Below are positions 53,077 to 61,859 of a DNA stretch of 64,000 bases, in pieces. Below the pieces are notes generated by a model that was given only the letters and a program-made list of their open reading frames with translations, ran no database searches and was not told where the DNA came from. The stretch is from Ruminiclostridium cellobioparum DSM 1351 = ATCC 15832 (GTDB lineage: Bacteria > Bacillota > Clostridia > Acetivibrionales > DSM-1351): positions 76,804 to 140,803 of the forward strand of contig NZ_KK211294.1 of NCBI RefSeq assembly GCF_000621505.1. Reading direction: 5' to 3'. Within the stretch, counting starts at the first letter, position 1. Each line of letters opens with the position of its first letter. The position numbers and the translations under genes are program-made.

Positions 53077-54006
53077 ATGATATACGAGAGTATTTTTAAA
53101 GGAACGAAATCAATAGTAATTGAAAGTGAGAAGCTGAAGGTGATAGTTCTGCCTGAGCTTGGCGGAAAGCTTGCATCTATTTTCAACAAACCAAAGGAAT
53201 TTGAACTGTTATTTCAAAATAAGGCCGATACATATAAAAAGGCCGGCATATATGAGGATTTTGGCAATTATGATGCATCAGGCTTTGACGACGCCTTTCC
53301 GTCAATAAACGAAGGTATGGTACCGGTAGGGGGAGAACTGATAAAATACCCTGATCATGGTGAAATATGGACTATGGCCTTCAGCAGTGAAATTACCGGT
53401 GAGAAGCTGGTCCTGCATGGAATCAGCTCGATTTTATCATATGAGTATAAAAAGATACTAAGTGTACAGGGGGATCAGCTTTTGATCCGATATATCATTG
53501 ATAACACCGGTACCGCAGATATTCCCTGTTTATGGGCAATGCACTGTCTTATCCGGTGTGAAGAGGATATGGAGCTGATATTTCCCGAAGGAACAAAAGA
53601 GATAAGAAATGTCTATAAAAGCAAGTACTTGGGAGAGGTAGACCGGATTCATCCCTATCCTTCGGTTCTTATGGAGGATGGGAGCGAATTCCGACTGGAC
53701 AGGATTTTCCCGGAGAATGCCGGAAAATGTGAGAAATATTATGTGAATGGCAGGGTTGATACGGGGATGTGCGGAGCCTATTATCCCGGCAGGGATGTAG
53801 CCTATAGGGTATATTTCCATAAGGAGAGACTGCCGTATTTGGGATTCTGGCTCACCGAAGGGGGCTTCAGGGGGGATTATAATTGTGCACTGGAGCCGGC
53901 TAACGGTTTTTATGATTCAATAGCAACCGCACGGAAAAATAATGCGGTATACAATTTAAAAGCTGGAGAAGCCTTGACCTTTGACTTGAAAATTGAATTA
54001 AAGTGA
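53077..54006 (+). CDS. Galactose-mutarotase-like (aldose 1-epimerase superfamily) protein
   Basis: The 309-residue beta-sandwich protein shows the superfamily features LPELGGKLASIFNK (N-terminal strand-turn), GFDDAFPSI, PDHGEIW (candidate catalytic His) and a late CALEPANGFYDS with the potential catalytic Glu. It is distantly related to the N-terminal domain of the DUF5107 protein in the same region (shared PELGG). A role as a sugar epimerase or a carbohydrate-binding accessory is likely. Preceded by an unusual double-hairpin leader, its translation may be controlled. Confidence 0.75.
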   Translation: MIYESIFKGTKSIVIESEKLKVIVLPELGGKLASIFNKPKEFELLFQNKADTYKKAGIYEDFGNYDASGFDDAFPSINEGMVPVGGELIKYPDHGEIWTMAFSSEITGEKLVLHGISSILSYEYKKILSVQGDQLLIRYIIDNTGTADIPCLWAMHCLIRCEEDMELIFPEGTKEIRNVYKSKYLGEVDRIHPYPSVLMEDGSEFRLDRIFPENAGKCEKYYVNGRVDTGMCGAYYPGRDVAYRVYFHKERLPYLGFWLTEGGFRGDYNCALEPANGFYDSIATARKNNAVYNLKAGEALTFDLKIELK

Positions 54007-54084
54007 TGCAGACAATATTGAAAATCAGAAATAAATTCTATGTAACCTGAAAATGTAACACGAAAAAATATTTTCAAAAAGATA

Positions 54085-54115
54085 TTGACTCCGACCCTGG
54101 GTCAGACCTTATAGT
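54085..54115 (+). promoter_or_regulatory. MerR-type promoter with 19-bp spacer and dyad operator
   Basis: TTGACT (54085-54090) and TATAGT (54110-54115) are 19 bases apart, the overlong spacing diagnostic of MerR-activated promoters. The spacer holds the dyad GACCC-T-GGGTC, the likely regulator site. It lies 22 bases before the TipA-like start. Confidence 0.85.
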
Positions 54116-54136
54116 AACATCTGGGAGGTGAATCGC

Positions 54137-54883
54137 ATGTCGTATACGGTGAATGAAGTAGCAAAAATATCCGGCGTAACAATCAAAACACTTTACCATT
54201 ATCAGAAGATCGGATTGCTTATGCCGGAAAGAGTTGCTGAAAACGGATACAGGTATTACGGTGACAAAGAGCTTGAAAAGCTCCAGCAAATCCTGTTTTT
54301 CCGTGAACTTGATTTTTCACTGGAGAAAATAATACTTGTCATGCAGAACGAACCCTCCCGGCTGCGGTGCCTATGCGAACAAAAAACTCTGTTGATGGCG
54401 CGCCGGCAGAGACTGGGCAGCATATTGCACACGCTTGAAGAAGCTATTATTCATGCGGAGAAAGGAGTTACTATGAGCAAAGAAAAAATGTTTACGGGAC
54501 TGAACAAGCAGGAGTGGGAGGAAACGCTGTCCGGGCAAAACGAATACCTGAAAAAAGAGTACGGATACGATATGCTGTCCGAAAACGATATCAAACCGGA
54601 CGAACTCAATGAGCACTCCCAACAGGCTGCAAAGTTTATGATGTTCATGGCTGATGCACTGAAAAATGGAGTTCGGCCTGATGATGCCGGCATTAAGGAA
54701 GCTGTCGGGAAGCACATCTCCTATGTTAACGAAAGGATTCATCCCACAGATGCCAAAGCCTTTTTGGGAGAAACAGAGTTTTTCCTGACGGACGATTTCC
54801 ATCGTAATATGTATGAAAGCATCCAAACCGGTCTTAGTTATTACATTTTTGCAGCTGCAAAAATGTTTGCCCAAAATCAATGA
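54137..54883 (+). CDS. MerR-family TipA-like regulator with TipAS domain
   Basis: The 248-residue protein has an N-terminal MerR winged helix (about 1-70; YTVNEVAKISGVTIKTLYHYQ), a coiled-coil dimer segment (about 75-110), and a C-terminal TipAS domain (about 125-245; LGETEFFLTDDF region) that binds bulky cyclic compounds such as thiopeptides in relatives. ATG 54137 follows GGGAGGTG eight bases upstream. The 19-bp-spaced promoter in front with a GACCC/GGGTC dyad shows autoregulation. No resistance gene is adjacent. Confidence 0.88.
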   Translation: MSYTVNEVAKISGVTIKTLYHYQKIGLLMPERVAENGYRYYGDKELEKLQQILFFRELDFSLEKIILVMQNEPSRLRCLCEQKTLLMARRQRLGSILHTLEEAIIHAEKGVTMSKEKMFTGLNKQEWEETLSGQNEYLKKEYGYDMLSENDIKPDELNEHSQQAAKFMMFMADALKNGVRPDDAGIKEAVGKHISYVNERIHPTDAKAFLGETEFFLTDDFHRNMYESIQTGLSYYIFAAAKMFAQNQ

Positions 54884-54912
54884 CAAATTTAAAACCATAT
54901 TAAAAACATGTA

Positions 54913-54948
54913 CCACACATTCATTAAAAAGATGTGTGGTTTTTTTTA
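54913..54948 (+). terminator. Rho-independent terminator after the TipA-like gene
   Basis: ACCACACAT and ATGTGTGGT form a 9-bp stem, loop TCATTAAAAAG, followed by eight T. Confidence 0.93.
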
Positions 54949-55177
54949 GTTATATGTTATATGGCTGTATTCAAATGCCATATTGAGGTTGGGTTTATGC
55001 ATTTACTGGAAGATGTTTACAAAACAAGTCGTTATAATTATACATATTTTATAAAAATGGAATATTGTGGAAGATATGTTTGACATGATAAAATCGTAAC
55101 AAATAAACGGAAAAGCATTAATAAAATACAATTTGGAACAAAAAGTCATGAAATTTATAAAAAAGGAGGGTGCACAT

Positions 55178-56005
55178 ATGCTTGCAGAAAAAGATCAGGT
55201 TTTTTTAAAGAATGAGTCCAACGAGATAAGAAAATTAATCATCAGGTTCTCAAATCCGGAATTGTCGAATCATTTCGGCGGTCCCTTCTCTTCTGTGGAG
55301 ATAATGACATATTTATATATGTTTGTTATGAAAGATATGGATTTATCACAAAAGGAGAGGGATAAACTTATACTTTCAAAGGGCCATTGCTGTCCGACCT
55401 TTTACGCACTTCTGGGACGGCGGGGATACCTCTCGGAAGAGGAACTCCATACTTATAAAAAATTAAACAGCCCCTTACAGGTTCAGCCCGACATGAAAAG
55501 GCTTCCGTTTGTAGATTTTTCTTCCGGTTCGTTGGGACAGGGCTTATCGGTTGCTGTGGGGATGGCAATAGCAAACAAAATGAAGAACTCAAAAAATAAT
55601 ATATATGTCATTCTGGGGGATGGAGAAATCCAGGAAGGACAGATATGGGAAGCAGCAATGGCAGCTTCCAAGTACAGGCTTGACAATCTTATATGTTTTC
55701 TTGATAAAAATAATCTGCAATCTGACGGAAATGTATGTGATGTAATGCCTATAGAACCGGTAGCAAAGAAATGGGAAACTTTCGGCTGGTTTGTAACTGA
55801 AGCCGACGGACATGATTTTTGCCAGATCGATCAAAAGTTTAAAGAATGCTCACAAGCGTCCGGTGTTCCCAAAATGATTGTCTGCAATACGGTAAAGGGC
55901 AAAGGCGTATCGTTTATGGAAAATAAGTATGAATGGCACAGCAAAATCCTCAGCAATGACATGAAGCTGCTGGCGCTGAAAGAACTGGAGGGGATGGTAT
56001 GTTAA
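55178..56005 (+). CDS. Transketolase, N-terminal subunit (split type)
   Basis: The 275-residue subunit contains the thiamine-diphosphate-binding half: SKGHCCPTFYALL, SSGSLGQGLSVAVGMA and the GDGEIQEGQIWEA motif with its paired Asn (DKNNLQ). It would form one half of the active site with the following gene product. Split transketolases serve ordinary pentose pathways in many clostridia but also special sugars such as apulose 4-phosphate (AptAB). ATG 55178 follows AAGGAGGG. Overlap with the C-terminal subunit is 7 bases. Confidence 0.92.
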   Translation: MLAEKDQVFLKNESNEIRKLIIRFSNPELSNHFGGPFSSVEIMTYLYMFVMKDMDLSQKERDKLILSKGHCCPTFYALLGRRGYLSEEELHTYKKLNSPLQVQPDMKRLPFVDFSSGSLGQGLSVAVGMAIANKMKNSKNNIYVILGDGEIQEGQIWEAAMAASKYRLDNLICFLDKNNLQSDGNVCDVMPIEPVAKKWETFGWFVTEADGHDFCQIDQKFKECSQASGVPKMIVCNTVKGKGVSFMENKYEWHSKILSNDMKLLALKELEGMVC

Positions 56006-56976
56006 AATACGAAACCATGCAGGAATATTCCGAGGCCTTGCTGTATCAGGGCGAAACAAATCAAAGGATTGTTGTGGTGGATTGTGATCTTGGGGAGCCC
56101 TCAGGAACAAAAAGTTTCAGGGAAAGGTTTCCCCACCGTTACATAAATGTGGGCATAGCCGAGCAAAATGCCGTGGGGGTTGCGGCAGGTCTGGCCAGCG
56201 AGGGATTTATACCCCTGGTGCATTCCTTTTCCATGTTTGCATCCTTAAGAACCTGTGAACAGATAAGGAACAGTCTCTGCTATACAAATATGAATGTCAA
56301 GGTTGTGGGAACAAGAGCCGGAATTTCCAACAGCTACCTGGGAGCAACACATCATGCAATTGAGGACATTGCAGTAATGTCTTCCATACCAAACATGGTT
56401 GTTGTTTCGCCCTGTGACGGGAAGGAAGTCAGAAATGCTTTAAAAGCTTCCATAGAATATGACGGTCCTGTTTACTTGAGAATAAACAAAACCAATACCG
56501 AAAATATCTCAAAAAATGATTTTATGCTGGGCAAAGCAAGTGTGATAAGGGATGGCAGGGATTTGACGCTTATAGGAACGGGGGATCAGGTAATAAACTG
56601 TGTTAAGGCAGCAGATACATTAATGGGATACGGTCTGAGCGTCAGAGTAGTAAATATGTCAACCATAAAACCTGTGGATGAGCAGATAATTGTTGAAAGT
56701 GCAAAAAGAACAGGGGCTGTGGTTGTTGCCGAAACCGGCAATATGTTAAACGGCCTGGGGGCCCAGGTGTGCAGGGTGGTATGCAGGGAAAGACCTGTGC
56801 CTGTGAGAATTGTCGGAATAAATGACAGCTTTACCGAGACGGGGAGTTATTACGAATTAATGCACAAATACCGTATAGACGAGAACAGTATTGTAAAAGC
56901 TGCGCTGGAAAGCGTGAATTTTAAAGTTCCGGTTACAGCCGGGCTGCCGGATGAATTCAAGGATGATATTGCCTGA
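55999..56976 (+). CDS. Transketolase, C-terminal subunit (split type)
   Basis: A 325-residue subunit with the pyrimidine-binding domain: NVGIAEQNAVGVAAGLA holds the conserved Glu that activates thiamine diphosphate, followed by HSFSMFASLR and THHAIEDIAVMS. The C-terminal domain (about 190-310) contains VVNMSTIKPVDEQ. It starts within the end of the N-terminal subunit gene, so both chains are made together. The complex transfers a two-carbon ketol unit between sugar phosphates. It heads the sugar-phosphate operon that runs to the window end. Confidence 0.92.
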   Translation: MLKYETMQEYSEALLYQGETNQRIVVVDCDLGEPSGTKSFRERFPHRYINVGIAEQNAVGVAAGLASEGFIPLVHSFSMFASLRTCEQIRNSLCYTNMNVKVVGTRAGISNSYLGATHHAIEDIAVMSSIPNMVVVSPCDGKEVRNALKASIEYDGPVYLRINKTNTENISKNDFMLGKASVIRDGRDLTLIGTGDQVINCVKAADTLMGYGLSVRVVNMSTIKPVDEQIIVESAKRTGAVVVAETGNMLNGLGAQVCRVVCRERPVPVRIVGINDSFTETGSYYELMHKYRIDENSIVKAALESVNFKVPVTAGLPDEFKDDIA

Positions 56977-56997
56977 TTGAGTAACTTTAATAGCATT

Positions 56998-57077
56998 TGA
57001 TTTATGAATTTAATGAATGAATATGATTTATGAATTTAATTTATGAATTTAATGTATGAATTTGATTTATAGATAGT
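56998..57077. repeat. Degenerate AT-rich tandem repeat
   Basis: About five copies of a 14-16-bp unit TTTATGAATTTAAT/TGATTTATGAATTT lie in tandem between the transketolase and HAD genes. The copies start about 56999, 57023, 57039, 57054 and 57079. No coding or hairpin role is seen. Confidence 0.6.
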
Positions 57078-57139
57078 ATTTATGAATGGGATTCATGGAA
57101 ATGCGAAAGCTCATTTGCATATTTGTGGAGGGTGAGATA

Positions 57140-57796
57140 ATGATAAAAGCAGTTATTTTTGATTTTGACGGAGTACTTTTTAACTCCAGAGAAGTCCAGA
57201 GAAAAGCTTTAAATGAAAGCTACCGCCTGGTTGTTAAAAATGGACAGCCATCATTTGAAGAATTTTTAAGTCATAGCGGGGATTCAATATTTAATATACT
57301 TAAAAAAATGGGTTTGCCTGAAGAAATGGCAGGTTACTACTTAGGCCTGATAAAAGAGAATGCCGGCGGCGTAAAGATATATGATGGGATAAATGAGCTT
57401 TTGGATCAACTGCGCAGAGACGGTTTTCGGCTTGCAATATGCACGGGCAGGGATAAAAAAAGCACCATGCAGCTAATTGATATGAACAGCTTGAATGATT
57501 ACTTTGATGTAATAGTTTGCGCTGATGATGTTTTGTATCCTAAACCGAATCCGCAGATTTTAAATCAGGCTGTCGGCCAGCTGGACATGGTCAAAGAATC
57601 CTGCGTAATGATAGGAGACAGCTGCAATGATTTGATTTGTGCAAAAAATGCAGGTGTTAAAAGCATTGCGGTGGGGTGGGGAGATACCTCGGAGGAGGTT
57701 TTAAAACAGCAAAGGCCTGATTTTTTTGTCAGATCCCCGGAGGAATTGTACGAGTGTATCAAAGGAAGAGAGCTTCTATTGAGTGTTAACTATTAA
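57140..57796 (+). CDS. HAD-family phosphatase (beta-phosphoglucomutase-like)
   Basis: The 218-residue protein has HAD motif I VIFDFDGVLFNS (Asp8 nucleophile, Asp10), motif II with CTGRDKKST, motif III with Lys in YPKPNPQ, and motif IV GDSCNDL. A helical cap sits between motif I and II (about 15-85). It resembles phosphoglycolate/sugar-phosphate phosphatases or beta-phosphoglucomutase. Start ATG 57140 follows GGAGGG. In the operon it could dephosphorylate an unusual sugar phosphate made by the transketolase or the isomerase. Confidence 0.85.
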   Translation: MIKAVIFDFDGVLFNSREVQRKALNESYRLVVKNGQPSFEEFLSHSGDSIFNILKKMGLPEEMAGYYLGLIKENAGGVKIYDGINELLDQLRRDGFRLAICTGRDKKSTMQLIDMNSLNDYFDVIVCADDVLYPKPNPQILNQAVGQLDMVKESCVMIGDSCNDLICAKNAGVKSIAVGWGDTSEEVLKQQRPDFFVRSPEELYECIKGRELLLSVNY

Positions 57797-57815
57797 GGGG
57801 GGTGTCACATCACAT

Positions 57816-58784
57816 ATGGATATAATTAGAGAAGCAAAAAAGGTTTTTGATATTGAAATTGAGACACTGGAAAGTGTGAAGAACAATTTGGGAACGGAAT
57901 TTGAAAAGGTTGTTCGAAGCATAGCCGATTGTGAAGGAAGAGTTATTTTTATCGGAATGGGAAAATCCGCGCATATAGCAGGTAAGATTTCAGCTACCAT
58001 GTCAAGTTTGGGCGTTCCGTCATTTTTTCTGAATGCGGGGGAATGTGCCCACGGCGATCTGGGATTGATACAGGAAAAGGATGTAGTTGTGCTGATAAGC
58101 AACAGCGGTGAAACTGAAGAAATAATTCAAATAATACCGTCTTTAAAAAAAATCCAGGCTAAAATCATCAGCATAACCGGGAATAGAAAATCAACACTGG
58201 AAAGGAATTCCGGTATCACTTTGAAGCTGAACATCATTCAGGAGGCATGTTCCTTAAATCTTGCCCCCACCTCCAGCACCACGGCTGTTCTGGTACTGGG
58301 TGATGCTCTTGCGGTTGTACTGTCCCGGTTAATTAACTTTACATCGGACAGGTTTGCCGTGTACCATCCCAAAGGTGCTTTGGGCAAAAGGCTGCTGACA
58401 TATGTCAGGGACCTGATGTACTCGGGAGCCGAGAATCCCGTCATACATGAAGAGGCGGCAATAAAAGACGTTATAATTCAGATGAACAGGGAACAAATGG
58501 GAATTGTCAATGTTGTTGATGAGAATAACAAATTAACAGGGATAATTACAAATAAGGAATTGCTTGACTGTGTGGACAAAAACGGTTTGCATACCGAGCT
58601 TAAAGCTTCTGCAATAATGAACCGTTCTCCAAAGGTTGTTAAACCCGACATGAAAGCATCTGAAATAATGGAAATGGTAAATTCAGATTCTGAAATATGG
58701 TTTTTGACAGTTATAAATGATTGCTTTGAGCCTATTGGTGTTGTTAAAGTTAAAGATTTTATCAGGATGGGGCTTTCGGCATAA
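57816..58784 (+). CDS. KpsF/GutQ-type sugar-phosphate isomerase (SIS and two CBS domains)
   Basis: The 322-residue protein has an N-terminal SIS domain (about 1-200; GMGKSAHIAGKISATMSSLG, NAGECAHGDLG, SNSGETEE, SSTTAVLVLGDALA) and a C-terminal CBS pair (about 205-320). This matches D-arabinose-5-phosphate isomerases, which interconvert ribulose 5-phosphate and arabinose 5-phosphate. Gram-positive bacteria do not make the KDO sugar for which this enzyme usually serves, so another arabinose-phosphate or ketose-phosphate use is likely. The ATG has GGGGGGTG twelve bases upstream. It follows the HAD gene by 19 bases. Confidence 0.88.
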   Translation: MDIIREAKKVFDIEIETLESVKNNLGTEFEKVVRSIADCEGRVIFIGMGKSAHIAGKISATMSSLGVPSFFLNAGECAHGDLGLIQEKDVVVLISNSGETEEIIQIIPSLKKIQAKIISITGNRKSTLERNSGITLKLNIIQEACSLNLAPTSSTTAVLVLGDALAVVLSRLINFTSDRFAVYHPKGALGKRLLTYVRDLMYSGAENPVIHEEAAIKDVIIQMNREQMGIVNVVDENNKLTGIITNKELLDCVDKNGLHTELKASAIMNRSPKVVKPDMKASEIMEMVNSDSEIWFLTVINDCFEPIGVVKVKDFIRMGLSA

Positions 58785-58832
58785 AAAGACAGGATATAAA
58801 AACTATAAAACAGAGAGGAGTGGCAACATTAA

Positions 58833-59846
58833 ATGTTAAATGAAACAGCGGCATTCATTATGCCACACTATGCCTCTGACCGGGACCACAGGAATATATT
58901 ATTCCTGAAAGCTGCCATAGACGGAGTTTTCGGCCAGACCGATGAAAACTGGCATTTGATTATTGTAGATGACGCTTCTGCCAGCATTGCTGCAAAGGAT
59001 TTTTTAAAAGACCTTTGCCAAAAGCATCCCCGGAGGATAAGTGTAATATTTGAAGATAAAAACAGGGGGCAGGGGGCTTGCAGAAATATTGGAATAGTTT
59101 ACGCTTATAAAAATAATTTTCCTATAATTCTATTTAATGATGCGGATGATATCTCACATGAAAAAAGGCTGGAAACAGTAAGAAAAATATTTGCGGAGGA
59201 CGGGGAGGCAGATGTGGTCTATACTACGTTCGAGGTTATTGACGAGCACAATAGGCCTGTGGCAGCTGAAAAAATTGCACCTTCAATACAGGAAATTATT
59301 ACATCTCACAAAACAAATCCTCCCCAGGGCCATGACTGCTGGATCAGGATAGGAACCGATACGGGATACGTCAATCTGACTTCTGCGACAGCTGTTAGAA
59401 CCTGCCTTGCATATAAATGTCCGTTCCCTGAAGAAAGAGTGTCTGAGGATGCGGTAACCTGGATGAAATATTCGGCTTTGGGCGGGAAGTTCGTATATAC
59501 CGGTGAAATCCCATCCCTGTATAGAAATCCACAGAATACTGAAGGTTCTTCATCCCGTACCAGGGAAGGTGGAAGGGAAAAGTTCTTTGAAAAAGTTGTG
59601 AAGGTCAATACCGAGGGATTTTTAGAATGTATTGATATGGGCCTGAAAAACGGCAGCCTGCAAAACGAACAAATAAAAGAGCTCATGGTGAAGTTTTACA
59701 TAAAGCAGGCCAAAACCGTCTATTATGAAAAAATATATGATCTGGCCTATAAGGAGATATCAAAAGCATTAAATCTGTCAATAGACCTGGCTTTTAAAAA
59801 TTTATCCCAACAAGGTCTTGAGGATGTCCTGGAAAAATGCCTGTAA
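58833..59846 (+). CDS. Family 2 glycosyltransferase
   Basis: The 337-residue protein has the GT-A fold of family 2: an N-terminal AFIMPHYASDRDHRN stretch, a VDDASA (about 47-52) segment, and the metal motif FNDADD (about 98-103), which would bind the sugar nucleotide. The acidic HEDAV-like base is not obvious: SEDAV near residue 209 may serve. The C-terminal 90 residues are helical with basic stretches. No membrane segment. A glycosyltransferase among sugar-phosphate genes is unusual and hints at making a glycoside rather than only degrading sugar. Confidence 0.82.
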   Translation: MLNETAAFIMPHYASDRDHRNILFLKAAIDGVFGQTDENWHLIIVDDASASIAAKDFLKDLCQKHPRRISVIFEDKNRGQGACRNIGIVYAYKNNFPIILFNDADDISHEKRLETVRKIFAEDGEADVVYTTFEVIDEHNRPVAAEKIAPSIQEIITSHKTNPPQGHDCWIRIGTDTGYVNLTSATAVRTCLAYKCPFPEERVSEDAVTWMKYSALGGKFVYTGEIPSLYRNPQNTEGSSSRTREGGREKFFEKVVKVNTEGFLECIDMGLKNGSLQNEQIKELMVKFYIKQAKTVYYEKIYDLAYKEISKALNLSIDLAFKNLSQQGLEDVLEKCL

Positions 59847-59901
59847 ATACCTGTAAGAGTGACAGGAGGCATTTATATAAATTGTATTCAGGAGGAAGTA
59901 T

Positions 59902-60606
59902 ATGGTGACTGTAAAGGAAATTGCAAAAATGATCGACCATTCCCTGTTGAGGCCTGAATTGACCGAAGCACAGGTGAGAGAGGGGTGCAGACTGGCAAGG
60001 GAGTATGATACCGCTTCAGTTTGCGTAAAGCCCTGTGATGTAAAAATTGCAAAAGAAGAACTTCAAGGCAGCGATGTACTGGTAACCACTGTAATCGGTT
60101 TTCCCCACGGCTCAAATAAAACATCCGTCAAAGTGGCCGAAGCTGTGGAGGCCATTGACGAAGGGGCAGCGGAGCTTGACATGGTGCTGAATATCGGAAG
60201 GCTGCTTTCAAGGCAGTTTGACTATGTCGAAGCCGATATAAAAGCTGTTGTGGATGCGGCCCACAGCCAGGGTGTGCTTGTAAAGGTGATTCTGGAAAAC
60301 TGCTATTTAACAGATGAACTGAAGGAAATTGCCTGCAGGATCTGTGAAAAGGTCAATGCGGATTTTGTAAAAACCTCAACAGGCTTTGGCACGGGAGGAG
60401 CTACGCTTAAGGACCTTGAACTCATGCGCAGAACATGCAGCGAAAAAGTAAGGGTTAAAGCGGCAGGCGGTGTCAGAACACTGGATGGAGCCCTGGAAGT
60501 CAGAAGCAAAGGAGCGGTCAGGTTTGGCGCCACCGCTACCAAAGCTATCATTGATGAGGCTGAACAGAGGGAGCAGTCAGGAACATTACGCGAAGCAGAA
60601 ATATAA
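59902..60606 (+). CDS. deoC: Deoxyribose-phosphate aldolase
   Basis: The 234-residue class I aldolase has the Schiff-base Lys157 in VKTSTGF and the activating Lys186 in VKAAGGVR. IGFPHG and ELDMVLNIG are conserved strand ends; IDHSLL opens the barrel. DeoC cleaves 2-deoxyribose 5-phosphate to glyceraldehyde 3-phosphate and acetaldehyde. The C-terminal GATATKAIIDEAEQ helix is typical. The ATG follows GGAGGAAG. Its place between a glycosyltransferase and an oxidoreductase is unlike the usual deo operon. Confidence 0.93.
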   Translation: MVTVKEIAKMIDHSLLRPELTEAQVREGCRLAREYDTASVCVKPCDVKIAKEELQGSDVLVTTVIGFPHGSNKTSVKVAEAVEAIDEGAAELDMVLNIGRLLSRQFDYVEADIKAVVDAAHSQGVLVKVILENCYLTDELKEIACRICEKVNADFVKTSTGFGTGGATLKDLELMRRTCSEKVRVKAAGGVRTLDGALEVRSKGAVRFGATATKAIIDEAEQREQSGTLREAEI

Positions 60607-60677
60607 AAAGCTGCTGGTTAATCAGCGGTTAAGGAATAGCAAAAGTATGAAAAAACACAACTTAGGAGGGAAGAACA

Positions 60678-61835
60678 ATGAAGATAGGAATTATCGGATG
60701 CGGGTATATTGCAAACTATTATGCAACAACAATGCCAAACCATCCTGAACTGGAGCTGGCGGGAGTAACGGACATAAATGCCGACCGTGCGGGAAAATTC
60801 TCGGAATATTATGGTGTAAAGCATTTTAATACTCTGGAGGACCTGCTGGGAGACAGGGAAATATCCATTGTACTAATCTGCACATATCCTCATACCCATT
60901 ATGAGCTTGCAAAAGCTATTTTACTTGCAAATAAGCATGTTTATACCGAAAAGCCCATGGGAATGAATTTTGAAGAGGCATCGGAATTGGTTGAACTGGC
61001 CAAATCCAGAAAGCTGTACATAGCATCCTCACCTAATATTCTTCTGGGAGAATACGCCCAGGGCATTATGAAAGCCCTGAGAGACAACGAAATCGGCCGG
61101 CCGCTCCTGGCATATGCCCACCTTGACGACGGTGCGGTACATCACATGCGCTACTGGACCTGGCACAGCAGAACGGGAACCGAGTGGCCCTACAAAAACG
61201 AGTTTGCGGTGGGAAGCCTTCTGGAGCATGCGGGTTACTGCATCTCCTTATTAACCGCGTTTTTCGGGCCGGCCAGGGAAGTGCAGGCCTATACCCGCTG
61301 CCTGATACCCGACAAACTGTGCAGGAATGTCAATGACACTACCGGCCCTGACTACAGTGAAATAGTTATTGAATTCAGGTCAGGTATGGTGGGACGGATA
61401 ACCATCGGTACGGTGGCACCCCGCAATCATTCCCTTATGATAGTGGGGGAGGAGGGAGTTCTTTCCACCGACGCTCTATACTGGGATGTACAACAGAAGG
61501 TGTATATCCAGAGGAGGAAGGATTTAAGATCCACCGATCAGGGGGATGCCAAAGCATATTTAACGGATAAGGAAGAATATACATTCAAAAGACCTACAGA
61601 TTTTGAATTCAGGAGCGGTGACGAAGTAAATGTGGATTGGGCCAAGGGTGTGGCAGAGCTGGCCGAAGCAATATCTCAAAAAAGAAGATGCCGTCTGGAC
61701 ATGGATCATGCACTTCATATTATGGAGATTATTGATGCGGTAAATACCGACAGGAGCTTCAGCGGACCCCAAAAAATAAGAACAAGCTTTGAACCGGTAC
61801 AGCCTGTGGATTGGATAAGGGAAAGTATTGCATGA
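60678..61835 (+). CDS. Gfo/Idh/MocA-family sugar dehydrogenase
   Basis: The 385-residue oxidoreductase has an N-terminal NAD(P)-binding fold (GIIGCGYIANYY, then TDINADRAG) and the family motif EKPMGMN with the catalytic Lys near residue 95. The C-terminal domain (about 130-360) carries GSLLEHAGYCISLL, whose His is the probable catalytic residue. Members oxidise inositols, sugars or sugar acids at a secondary alcohol. ATG 60678 follows TAGGAGGG. The next gene, a transporter, starts 24 bases after its stop, suggesting a common substrate. Confidence 0.9.
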   Translation: MKIGIIGCGYIANYYATTMPNHPELELAGVTDINADRAGKFSEYYGVKHFNTLEDLLGDREISIVLICTYPHTHYELAKAILLANKHVYTEKPMGMNFEEASELVELAKSRKLYIASSPNILLGEYAQGIMKALRDNEIGRPLLAYAHLDDGAVHHMRYWTWHSRTGTEWPYKNEFAVGSLLEHAGYCISLLTAFFGPAREVQAYTRCLIPDKLCRNVNDTTGPDYSEIVIEFRSGMVGRITIGTVAPRNHSLMIVGEEGVLSTDALYWDVQQKVYIQRRKDLRSTDQGDAKAYLTDKEEYTFKRPTDFEFRSGDEVNVDWAKGVAELAEAISQKRRCRLDMDHALHIMEIIDAVNTDRSFSGPQKIRTSFEPVQPVDWIRESIA

Positions 61836-61859
61836 GCCGTATGGCTGAGAAGGACTGCT

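Noticed and set aside
56998-57077. CRISPR or phase-variable repeat
   Set aside because: The repeat is degenerate, AT-rich, outside any gene and without spacers; it is simply a tandem repeat.
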